Below are positions 43,474 through 50,793 of a stretch of 64,000 bases of DNA, in pieces; positions within the stretch are counted from its first letter, which is position 1, and every line of letters begins with the position of its first letter. Source of the stretch: Rhodobacter sp. (GTDB lineage: Bacteria > Pseudomonadota > Alphaproteobacteria > Rhodobacterales > Rhodobacteraceae); assembly GCA_020637515.1 (NCBI GenBank), contig JACKKG010000001.1:2262501-2326500 (forward strand), given 5' to 3'. The notes under the pieces were generated by a model that was not told the origin of the DNA, did not search any database, and saw nothing but the letters and a program-made list of their open reading frames with translations. A program made the translations under genes and the position numbers.

Positions 43474-45518
43474 GCGTCCCTCCAGATTACCGCATCCACC
43501 GCGACCGCACCGCTTGCCTTCAGGATCAAGGGGTTGATCTCGATCTCGGCCAGCGTCGCGTCGCGTTCCAGTGCCTCTTGCAATCGCAGCGCGACCTGCA
43601 CGGCCGCTTGCGTATCGGCCTTTGGCCGTCCCCGCCAGCCGTCCAGCAACGGCCACAGGCGCAGGCGCTCCAGCGCGCCGGCGATCTCGTTCGCGCCCGC
43701 CGGCGCCACCAGCGTCACGGTATCGGCCAGAAGTTCGGCCGTCACCCCGCCCAGGCCCAGCGTCAGGGTCGCGCCATAGACCGGATCGCGCCGCAGACCG
43801 ATCAGCAGTTCCGCCACGCCGCCCTCGACCATCTCTTCCAGCAGATACCCCAGGGCGCCCGGCATCGGCGGTTCGGCGGCCGGATCGCGCACCCCCAAAC
43901 GCACCGCGCCGGCCTCGGTCTTGTGCACGAAACCCAGCCCTTTCAGCGCAAAGGGGCCGGTCAGTCCGGTCGGGTCCAGTTCCGAAAGCGTCATCGCACG
44001 CACCCCGCGCGGCACCGCCACGCCCAAGCCCGCCAGAATCGCCTTGGCCGCAGCCTCGTCCAGTGCCACGCGCGGACCCTCCGGTGCAGAGGGCCAGGGC
44101 CGCCAATCCGTGCGCCCGGCCGGCGTCTGGGCCGCTTTCAAGGCCTCGAGCGCGGTTTCCAGACCCATCAGCGGAACCACGCCGCGCTCCATCATCGCGA
44201 TGGCGCGGGGTTCGTCGAAATTCTCGGGCAACGAGGCGACCGGAAAGGCGGGTTTGCCGGTCGCCGCTTGCGCGGCCTCGATCGCGGCCAGGGCGGGTTC
44301 GAAACTGGAGGGGTCGCAGCGGTCGGGGCGCGGCGGGTCGATGATGAAGATCCCGGCGTCGTAGCCGCCCAGCATGGTGCTGAACACCTCGGTCGTGCGC
44401 GGCCCGTCGCCCCAGATGAAGGTGTGATAATCCAACGGGTTGGCGATCGTCACCAACGGCCCCAGCGTTTCCGACAGGCGGGCCTTGCGCGCGGCGTCGG
44501 GCGGCGAGAAGGCCAGGCCCGCGCGCGCGCCCAGATCGGCCACCAGCCCCGCCTCTCCGCCCGAACACGACAGCGAACACAAGCGCGGGCCCAGATCGGG
44601 GCCATGTCCATGCATCACCTTCAGGGTCTCGATCAAGGCCCCCAGGGTCGCCACCTCGGCCACCCCGCATTGCCTGAGAAAGGCTGACGACGCCGCCCCC
44701 CCTCCGGCGAGCGAGGCAGTATGCGACGCCGCCGCCGCGCGCGACGCTTCGGTCTTTCCGGACTTTACCGCGACGATGCCCTTGCCCGCGGCCCGTGCGG
44801 CCTGCGCAATCGCGGCAAAGGCCGTCGGGTCGTCGATCCCTTCGACGTAGAGCCCCAGCGCCGTGACGCGCGGGTCGGCCAGGACGGCCTCGGCCAGATC
44901 GGCCAGGCCCACCTGCGCCGCGTTGCCCAGGCAGGCGACATAGGCCACCGGCAGACCGCGGGCCTGCATCGTCAGGTTGATGACGATGTTCGACGACTGG
45001 CTGATCAGCGCGACGCCTCGCGCGACCCGCCGACCGCCGTGCTGATCGGGCCAAAGCAGGGCCCCGTCGAGGTAGTTGATGACGCCGTAACAGTTCGGGC
45101 CCAGGATCGGCATGGAACCGGCGGCCTGCACCAGTTGCGCCTGCAACCCGGCCTCGCCCGTCTCCTCCCAGCCCGAGGCAAAGCAGATCGCCCCGCCCGC
45201 GCCCATCGCCGCAAGCTCCGCCACCACCCCGATCGTGGCGTGGCGGTTTACGCCGACGAAGACCGCGTCGGGCGGTTCGGGCAGGTCGGAAAGGCTGCGC
45301 AGGCAGGCCACGCCGCCGATGGCGTCGCGCGTCGGATGCACCGGCCAGACCGGACCCGCGAACCCCATCTTGGCGCATTGTTCGATCACGTTCGCCGCCC
45401 AGCCGGCGCCCAGAACGGCGATCGACCGCGGCCGCATCACCCGCGACAGGTCGCCCGCCCGCGCCACCGCACGGCTTGGGGCCTGGGTGCCCAAATCGTC
45501 TGTTCGCTCCATCGCCAT
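43470..45518 (-). CDS. ADP-forming acyl-CoA ligase (two-domain acyl-CoA synthetase)
   Basis: The 682-residue enzyme fuses a CoA-binding domain (about 28-125, RSIAVLGAGW), succinyl-CoA-ligase-like domains and a C-terminal ATP-grasp (about 470-682, EEMVEGGVAELLIGLRRDP). The phosphohistidine is H266 in AAASHTASLAGG, with GPNCYGVINY and SQSSNIVINL around the CoA site. Unlike CaiC, an AMP-forming ligase, it makes ADP and phosphate. Between CaiD-like and acyl-CoA dehydrogenase genes, its likely substrates are gamma-butyrobetaine, crotonobetaine or carnitine. AAAGG is five bases before the ATG at 45518; an internal ATG at 45512 is possible. Confidence 0.85.
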   Translation of the reverse strand: MAMERTDDLGTQAPSRAVARAGDLSRVMRPRSIAVLGAGWAANVIEQCAKMGFAGPVWPVHPTRDAIGGVACLRSLSDLPEPPDAVFVGVNRHATIGVVAELAAMGAGGAICFASGWEETGEAGLQAQLVQAAGSMPILGPNCYGVINYLDGALLWPDQHGGRRVARGVALISQSSNIVINLTMQARGLPVAYVACLGNAAQVGLADLAEAVLADPRVTALGLYVEGIDDPTAFAAIAQAARAAGKGIVAVKSGKTEASRAAAASHTASLAGGGAASSAFLRQCGVAEVATLGALIETLKVMHGHGPDLGPRLCSLSCSGGEAGLVADLGARAGLAFSPPDAARKARLSETLGPLVTIANPLDYHTFIWGDGPRTTEVFSTMLGGYDAGIFIIDPPRPDRCDPSSFEPALAAIEAAQAATGKPAFPVASLPENFDEPRAIAMMERGVVPLMGLETALEALKAAQTPAGRTDWRPWPSAPEGPRVALDEAAAKAILAGLGVAVPRGVRAMTLSELDPTGLTGPFALKGLGFVHKTEAGAVRLGVRDPAAEPPMPGALGYLLEEMVEGGVAELLIGLRRDPVYGATLTLGLGGVTAELLADTVTLVAPAGANEIAGALERLRLWPLLDGWRGRPKADTQAAVQVALRLQEALERDATLAEIEINPLILKASGAVAVDAVIWRDA

Positions 45519-45598
45519 CGCGCCTTTATCGTGCCGGACATACGCTCAGAGTGGGGGGGGGTGGGGTTTCCAAAGGGGGCGCCCTGCGTCCCCTTTGG

Positions 45599-45626
45599 CG
45601 GGGGGTGCGGGGGGCTGGCCCCCCGC
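45599..45626. repeat. Interspersed G/C palindromic repeat, copy 2
   Basis: The 28 bases are identical to 10787-10814, and the last base is the last base of the acyl-CoA dehydrogenase stop codon. Just before it on the plus strand, AAAGGGGGC (45573-45581) and GTCCCCTTT (45588-45596) form another hairpin, mirroring copy 1. It separates the acyl-CoA dehydrogenase and ligase genes. Confidence 0.65.
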
Positions 45627-46789
45627 TACCCGCCGACCGCGCGCAGCAATTCGCGCGAAATGATGTGCCGCTGGATCTCGCTCGTGCCTTCCCAGATCCG
45701 CTCGACGCGGGCGTCCCGCCAGATCCGTTCGAGAGGCAACTCGTCCATCAACCCCATACCGCCATGGATCTGGATCGCCTCGTCGGCGATCATCGCCAGC
45801 GCCTCGGTGGCTTTCAGCTTGGCCATCGCCATGTCGGCGTCGGTCACCGTGCCGGCGTCGAGCTTCCAGCCCGCCTCGAGGGTCAGCAACTCGGCCGCCT
45901 TCAGCTCCAAGGCCATGTCCGCCAGTTTGAAACTGACGCCCTGGAACTTGCCGATCTGCTGGCCGAACTGGCGGCGCTCGGAGGCCCAGGAAATGGCGTG
46001 ACCGAGGGCGCGGTCGGCGCGGCCCAGGCAGGTCGCGGCCACTTGCAGCCGGGTCGCGCCCAGCCATTGGTTCGCCACCTCAAACCCCCGGTGAACCTCG
46101 CCCAGGACGTTGCGGGCGGGCACGCGGCACGCGTCGAATTCCAGCACAGCGTTGCTGTAGCCGCGATGCGACACGTTGCGATATCCCGCGCGCACCGAGA
46201 AACCGGGTGTTCCCTTGTCCACGAAAAAGGCCGTGATGCGCTTCTTTCGACCGCGCGGGGTCTCTTCCTCGCCGGTGGCCATGAAGGCGATCGTGAAGCC
46301 CGCGATATCGGCGTGGCTGATGAAATGCTTCGTGCCGTTCAGAATCCAGTCGTCACCATCGGGGCGGGCGCTGGCCGTCATGCCGCGCAGATCGCTGCCC
46401 GCGCCGGGCTCGGTCATCGCCAGGCAATCCCAGGTCTCGCCGCGGATACAGGGCATGAGATAGCGCTCGCGCTGTTCCGGCGTGCCGGCGAGAAGAATGT
46501 TCGACGGGCGCGCGACGCAGGTCCAGTGCAACGCGTAATTGGCCCGGCCAAGCTCGCGCTCATAGAGCAGCCAACTGAGTGTATCGAGCCCGGCACCCCC
46601 GACATCCTCGGGCATGTTCGCCGCGTAAAGGCCTGCATTCATGGCCTTTTTCTGGATCTCGCGAATCAATTCCAGCGGCAGGTGGCCGTCGCGTTCGACC
46701 TGGGCCTCGTGGGGGTAAAGCTCGGCCTCCACAAAGGCGCGCGTCGTATCGACGATCATCCGTTGTTCGTCGCTCAGTCCGAAATGCAT
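45626..46789 (-). CDS. Acyl-CoA dehydrogenase (probable gamma-butyrobetainyl-CoA dehydrogenase)
   Basis: A 387-residue FAD enzyme starting MHFGLSDEQRMIVDTTRAF, with the flavin/substrate signatures LAMTEPGAGSDLRGM and QIHGGMGLMDELPLER, and the Glu/flavin C-terminus RIWEGTSEIQRHII. AAGGA is seven bases before the ATG. Within a carnitine cluster the natural reaction would be gamma-butyrobetainyl-CoA to crotonobetainyl-CoA. CaiA, by comparison, works in the opposite direction anaerobically. Its electron acceptor would be ETF. The specific substrate is an inference. Confidence 0.88.
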   Translation of the reverse strand: MHFGLSDEQRMIVDTTRAFVEAELYPHEAQVERDGHLPLELIREIQKKAMNAGLYAANMPEDVGGAGLDTLSWLLYERELGRANYALHWTCVARPSNILLAGTPEQRERYLMPCIRGETWDCLAMTEPGAGSDLRGMTASARPDGDDWILNGTKHFISHADIAGFTIAFMATGEEETPRGRKKRITAFFVDKGTPGFSVRAGYRNVSHRGYSNAVLEFDACRVPARNVLGEVHRGFEVANQWLGATRLQVAATCLGRADRALGHAISWASERRQFGQQIGKFQGVSFKLADMALELKAAELLTLEAGWKLDAGTVTDADMAMAKLKATEALAMIADEAIQIHGGMGLMDELPLERIWRDARVERIWEGTSEIQRHIISRELLRAVGG

Positions 46790-46802
46790 GGCGCTGTCCT
46801 TG

Positions 46803-48263
46803 TTACCGCTGTTTCTGCCCGACGTGGCGACCGGCCGCCGCCGGGCGCGGCAGGTCCGCGTGGGCCTGCACCAGCGCAAGCAGGCGGTCCAGGACCTCGG
46901 GGGCGGCGGGGCAGGTCTTGCCGGCGGCCATATCGACGTGCAGCAGGACCTGTTCGATCGAGGCCACCTCGGTTTCGCCGCGCAGGATGCGGATGAACAG
47001 ATGCATGCGCTTTTCATCCGCGCCCAGCACCTGCACCGTGCCCGTCAGCCGGTCGCCCAACTTGGCCTCGCCCCGGTGCATGATGTGGCTTTCGGCGGTG
47101 TAATAGCTGCGCCCGCCCGCGACATAGTCCATACCCGCCCCGACATAGTCGAGGAACGCGTTGGAAGCCTCTGACGACGCGAACAAATACTGACTTTCGG
47201 TCATATGGCCGTTGTAGTCGATCCAGCCGGGCAGAACCTGCATATGCGCCAGCACCAGGGGGCCCGCACCCTCCGGTGTGGGGGCGGGTTCGGCGGCGCG
47301 GCGGCGGGCGTCGTGATCGCGCAGCACCTTGCCCGCGCCCCAGTCGCGCTGTTTCAGAACCCGGAGGAACCCGATCAGGTTCTGGTCACGGATGCGTTCC
47401 AGTTCGCGGATCGAGTAGGCCCCCGATTGCGCATCCGACTGTCCCGCGATCAGGTCCACCAGGGCGTCGTTGAACTCGGGCACATCCATCAGCTTGGTCC
47501 AGGGCCAGGTCAGGCAGGGGCCGAACTGCGCCATGAAATGCTTCATGCCCGCCTCTCCGCCGGCGATGCGATAGGTCTCGAACAGGCCCATCTGCCCCCA
47601 GCGCAGTCCGAAACCCATGCGGATCGCCTCGTCGATTTCTTCGGTCGTGGCGATGCCGTCCTTGACCAGCCACAGGGCCTCGCGCCAGACCGCTTCCAGG
47701 AACCGGTCGGCGATATGGGCATCGATTTCCTTGCGGACATGCAGCGGAAACATGCCGATATCGCGCAGGATTTCCTTAGCTGTTTCAATGCTCTGCGCGT
47801 CGTTCCTGGGCGATGGGACGACCTCGGCTAGGGGCAGCAGATAGACCGGGTTGAACGGGTGCGCGACAAAGATCTGCGCGGGATTCACCGCGCCCTGTTG
47901 CAACTCGCTGGGCTTGAAACCCGAGGTCGAGGACCCCAGCAACGTGTTCGGCGCCGCCGCCTGGATCTGCGCATAGACCGCGTGTTTCAGCTCCAGCCGT
48001 TCCGAGACCGACTCCTGCACATAGTGCGCGCCTTCGACGGCCTCGGCCACGCTGGCGGCGAATGTCAGACGTCCCTCGGGCGGCATCGGCACGTCGGCCA
48101 GCGCGGGCAGCGCGGCGCGGGCGTTGGTCAGAACCTCGCCGATCTTGCGGGGGGCCTCGGGGTCGGGGTCAAAGATCGCCACATCCCAGCCCGACAGCAG
48201 GAAGCGCGCCGCCCAGCCGCCGCCGATGACGCCCCCGCCGATGATACCCGCCTTGCGTGTCAT
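46803..48263 (-). CDS. lcdH: L-carnitine dehydrogenase fused to a hotdog thioesterase
   Basis: The 486-residue protein has an N-terminal 3-hydroxyacyl-CoA-dehydrogenase-like NAD domain (GIIGGGVIGGGWAARFLLSGW, about 6-26; the motifs VAHPFNPVYLLPLAEVV and DRFLEAVWREALW). A C-terminal 4HBT thioesterase starts at about residue 335 (GWIDYNGHMTESQYLF). It oxidises L-carnitine to 3-dehydrocarnitine. The thioesterase half can hydrolyse betainyl-CoA, made by the next enzyme, to glycine betaine. This two-domain form is known in alphaproteobacterial carnitine dehydrogenases. GGGAGAA precedes the ATG at 48263. Confidence 0.9.
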   Translation of the reverse strand: MTRKAGIIGGGVIGGGWAARFLLSGWDVAIFDPDPEAPRKIGEVLTNARAALPALADVPMPPEGRLTFAASVAEAVEGAHYVQESVSERLELKHAVYAQIQAAAPNTLLGSSTSGFKPSELQQGAVNPAQIFVAHPFNPVYLLPLAEVVPSPRNDAQSIETAKEILRDIGMFPLHVRKEIDAHIADRFLEAVWREALWLVKDGIATTEEIDEAIRMGFGLRWGQMGLFETYRIAGGEAGMKHFMAQFGPCLTWPWTKLMDVPEFNDALVDLIAGQSDAQSGAYSIRELERIRDQNLIGFLRVLKQRDWGAGKVLRDHDARRRAAEPAPTPEGAGPLVLAHMQVLPGWIDYNGHMTESQYLFASSEASNAFLDYVGAGMDYVAGGRSYYTAESHIMHRGEAKLGDRLTGTVQVLGADEKRMHLFIRILRGETEVASIEQVLLHVDMAAGKTCPAAPEVLDRLLALVQAHADLPRPAAAGRHVGQKQR

Positions 48264-48307
48264 GTCCGTTCTCCCTGCGGGCGCGTGGCCCGGTGTCCGT
48301 TCGCGTG

Positions 48308-48658
48308 TCAATACTCGCCCCCGCTTTCGCAGCGGAGGAATTCCATCGGGGCCGATCCGCCCGGGCCGAACCAGATCCACATCCGGCCCGCGCCCAACAT
48401 CACGATGCGCGGTGCGGTCCAGACCCGGCCGCCGTCGTCGCAGCGCATCACCACCTGCCAGGTCGCGGGCACGGCCAGCGCAAGGGCCGAGATCCCGTGG
48501 CAGACCGTTTCATCGACCGTGTCCGGCCCCGTATGGCGCGTCGCCTGCGCGCAGGTCGCGGCAGGGGCGCGCCAGTAGCCATCCCACGGCACCGGCCAGG
48601 TCTGCGCGAGGGCCGGCCCCGCCATCAGGATCAGGGCGACCGCCGCCAGCGCCCTCAC
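48308..48658 (-). CDS. Small secreted Cys-rich protein in the carnitine cluster
   Basis: A GTG start overlaps the BKACE stop (GTGA) and opens 116 residues. A signal peptide (about 1-19, ending ALAQ) is followed by a Trp-rich domain (TWPVPWDGYWRAP) with four Cys (TCAQATRHT, TVCHGIS, MRCDDGG, LRCESGG). The protein probably folds in the periplasm with two disulfides. I do not recognise it. Its position inside the carnitine genes, cotranscribed with BKACE, suggests a related periplasmic job, perhaps ligand contact, but nothing in the sequence shows this. Confidence 0.65.
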   Translation of the reverse strand: MRALAAVALILMAGPALAQTWPVPWDGYWRAPAATCAQATRHTGPDTVDETVCHGISALALAVPATWQVVMRCDDGGRVWTAPRIVMLGAGRMWIWFGPGGSAPMEFLRCESGGEY

Positions 48659-49563
48659 AGCGGCGCGCGCTTTTCCAGCTTCAGCCGGGCGCGGACCTCG
48701 GCCGGGGTGATGATGCGCGCGCCCATCCCCTCGACGATGCCGACGGCGCGCTCGACGAGTTGCGCGTTGGTCGCCAGCACGCCCTTGTCCAGCCACAGGT
48801 TATCCTCGAGCCCCACGCGCACATTGCCGCCCGCCAGCACCGCGGCCGCGGCAAAGGCCATCTGGTTGCGCCCCAGGGCAAAGGCCGACCAGTGCCAATC
48901 GGCCGGCACATTGTTCACCATGGCCAGGAAGGTGTTCAGATCGTCGGGTGCGCCCCACGGCACGCCCATGCAAAGCTGCACCAGCACCGGGTCGCGGATG
49001 ATCCCTTCGGCCACCAGTTGCCGGGCGAACCACAGATGCCCGGTATCAAAGGCCTCGATCTCGATCTGGACGCCCGAGTCGGTCATCCGTTGCGCCATGT
49101 CGCGCAGCATTCCGGGCGTGTTGACCATGACATAGTCTGCCTCGGCAAAGTTCATCGTGCCGCAGTCCAGGGTGCAGATCTCGGGGCGGCAATCGACGAC
49201 ATGGGCGACCCGTTCCGCGGCGCCCGCCATGTCGGATTTCTGCGACATGCGGTTCATCGCCTCGGTGCCGTCGAACAGCAGGTCGCCGCCCATCCCGGCG
49301 GTCAGGTTCAGCACCACGTCCGTGCCCGAATCGCGGATGCGCTCGGTCACTTCGCGGTAGAGCGCCGGGTCGCGCGACGGGGCGCCGGTTTCTGGGTCGC
49401 GGACGTGGCAATGCACGATCGCCGCGCCGGCCTTGGCCGCGTCAATGGCGCTGTCGGCGATCTGGCGGGGCGAGCGCGGCACATGGGGGCTGCGGTCCTG
49501 CGTCCCGCCCGAGCCGGTCACGGCGCAGGTGATGAAGACCTCGCGATTCATCGAAAGTGGCAT
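48655..49563 (-). CDS. Beta-keto acid cleavage enzyme (BKACE, DUF849), probable dehydrocarnitine cleavage
   Basis: The 302-residue TIM-barrel zinc enzyme starts VFITCAVTGSGG, has the metal HxH motif H51/H53 in IVHCHVRDPETG, then DVVLNLTAGMGG and GNVRVGLEDNLW. BKACE enzymes take a beta-keto acid and acetyl-CoA to acetoacetate and a new acyl-CoA. With 3-dehydrocarnitine the products are acetoacetate and betainyl-CoA. The adjacent carnitine dehydrogenase makes that substrate and the fused thioesterase consumes that product, so the specificity is well supported by context. GGAG is six bases before the ATG. Confidence 0.9.
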   Translation of the reverse strand: MPLSMNREVFITCAVTGSGGTQDRSPHVPRSPRQIADSAIDAAKAGAAIVHCHVRDPETGAPSRDPALYREVTERIRDSGTDVVLNLTAGMGGDLLFDGTEAMNRMSQKSDMAGAAERVAHVVDCRPEICTLDCGTMNFAEADYVMVNTPGMLRDMAQRMTDSGVQIEIEAFDTGHLWFARQLVAEGIIRDPVLVQLCMGVPWGAPDDLNTFLAMVNNVPADWHWSAFALGRNQMAFAAAAVLAGGNVRVGLEDNLWLDKGVLATNAQLVERAVGIVEGMGARIITPAEVRARLKLEKRAPL

Positions 49564-49597
49564 GGGCGTCTCCTTTGTTGGGGGCAGAGTATCAGGG

Positions 49598-49626
49598 TTG
49601 AATCGCCAGAGTTGACGAAATACGAA
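49598..49626 (+). promoter_or_regulatory. Possible promoter of the CdhR-type regulator
   Basis: TTGAAT (49598-49603), a 17-base spacer and TACGAA (49621-49626) end only six bases before the regulator ATG. If used, the mRNA would be almost leaderless, in keeping with the lack of a Shine-Dalgarno. Two GTTGA repeats (49597 and 49611) are 14 bases apart and could be an operator. Confidence 0.3.
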
Positions 49627-49632
49627 GAACAC

Positions 49633-50610
49633 ATGGCAAATACCGAAAGCCTTTTCGCGCCCTCGTCGCAGCCCCTCGACATCGCGGTTCTGGTGCTGCC
49701 GCGGGCTTCGATTCTCGAGGTGGCGTCGGTGCTCGACCCGTTGCGCAGCGCCAACCGCCACCTCGGGCGCGAGGGGTTCCGCTGGCGGGTCATCTCGCCC
49801 GACGGCGCCGCGGTGCCCTTGACCTGCGGCATCGAACTGCCCGCGCGCGGAGGTCTGGCGGCGGCCGAGGGCGCGGATGTGCTGATCGTTGTCGCGGGCT
49901 ACGCCCAGGCCGAGGTCGTGACGCGCGGCCTGCTGGCGGGATTGCGCCGCGCCGCGGGGCGGTTTCGCGCGATCGGCGGGGTCGATGCCGGGCCCTGGGT
50001 GCTGGCGCGCGCAGGCCTGCTGGACGGCCACCGCGCCACCGTCCACTGGGAAGACCTCGAGGATTTCGCGGCCGCCTTTCCGACCGTGGAGGTGGTGCCC
50101 GACCGTTTCGTGCTGTCGCGCAACCGGTTCACCGCGGGCGGCGCGGTGCCGGCCGCCGACCTGATGCTGCATCTGATCGGCACCCGCTGCGGGGCCGGTG
50201 TGGCCGGGCGCGTGGCGGATTCGTTTCTCTATGACGCACGCGCGGACGGCACGCGGCCGCAACGTCCAGGGTTGCTGCCCGGCGCGCGTGATCCGCGTCT
50301 TTCGGCGGCGCTGACGCTGATGAGCCAGCATCTCGAGGATCCCTTGCCGTTGGCCGCGGTGGCCCGCGCCCAGCGGATCGGGGCACGCCGGCTGGAACAA
50401 TTGTTCCGCGACGGGTTGGGGCAGGGGCCGGGTGCGGCCTATCTGGAACTGCGCTTGCAGGCGGCGCGACGCATGATGGCAGACACGCGCCACCCAATTC
50501 AGGAGATCGCCCTGAGGTGCGGCTTTGCGGATCGGTCGAGCTTTTCGCGCGCGTTCCGCCGCCGGTTCGGCGCCTCGCCCCGGCAAGCGCGAGGCGGGCG
50601 GCCCGGCTAA
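49633..50610 (+). CDS. cdhR: GlxA-family transcriptional regulator, CdhR-like
   Basis: A 325-residue regulator with an N-terminal DJ-1/PfpI-like sensor domain (about 14-180, LDIAVLVLPRASILEVASV) and a C-terminal AraC-type double HTH (about 225-320, including RMMADTRHPIQEIALRCGFADRS). CdhR of Pseudomonas activates carnitine catabolism in response to carnitine. Here the gene is divergent from BKACE and the carnitine dehydrogenase, with 69 bases between starts, which is the expected arrangement. The specific effector is inferred from context. A longer in-frame extension upstream is not conserved. Confidence 0.88.
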   Translation: MANTESLFAPSSQPLDIAVLVLPRASILEVASVLDPLRSANRHLGREGFRWRVISPDGAAVPLTCGIELPARGGLAAAEGADVLIVVAGYAQAEVVTRGLLAGLRRAAGRFRAIGGVDAGPWVLARAGLLDGHRATVHWEDLEDFAAAFPTVEVVPDRFVLSRNRFTAGGAVPAADLMLHLIGTRCGAGVAGRVADSFLYDARADGTRPQRPGLLPGARDPRLSAALTLMSQHLEDPLPLAAVARAQRIGARRLEQLFRDGLGQGPGAAYLELRLQAARRMMADTRHPIQEIALRCGFADRSSFSRAFRRRFGASPRQARGGRPG

Positions 50611-50765
50611 AGGTCAGACATCAACGGAATCCGACGGTTCGCACTGCCGATTGCCGCAAGGGGCCGGGGCGCGCGCCAAGGGCGACGTGTCTGAGGATAA
50701 CTGTCAGGCGGAACAGCCGAATTGTCGATTTTTCAGTGACCTAGGTAGGCTTTTCTGGGCATAAT

Positions 50766-50793
50766 ATTGTCAGGCAATAAATTGCCTGACAAT
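50766..50793. promoter_or_regulatory. 13-bp perfect palindrome between cdhR and tyrS
   Basis: ATTGTCAGGCAAT (50766-50778) and its exact complement (50781-50793) flank only two bases, overlapping the last base of the tyrS stop. Each arm itself contains an imperfect 11-base inverted core (TTGTCAGGCAA). TGTCAGGC also occurs at 50702-50709. The A/T-rich arms and minimal loop look more like a protein-binding site, though termination of tyrS is also possible. Confidence 0.55.

Noticed and set aside
42679..45378. An 899-codon minus-strand frame spanning the ligase and crotonase as a possible fusion
   Set aside because: Its N-terminal part is in a different frame from the ligase and lacks motifs. 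The crotonase has its own GGAGG and ATG overlapping the ligase stop.
48124..50610. An 828-codon version of the CdhR-type regulator
   Set aside because: The first 503 codons are antisense to the BKACE and small secreted genes and look random; the regulator's conserved sequence begins at 49633.
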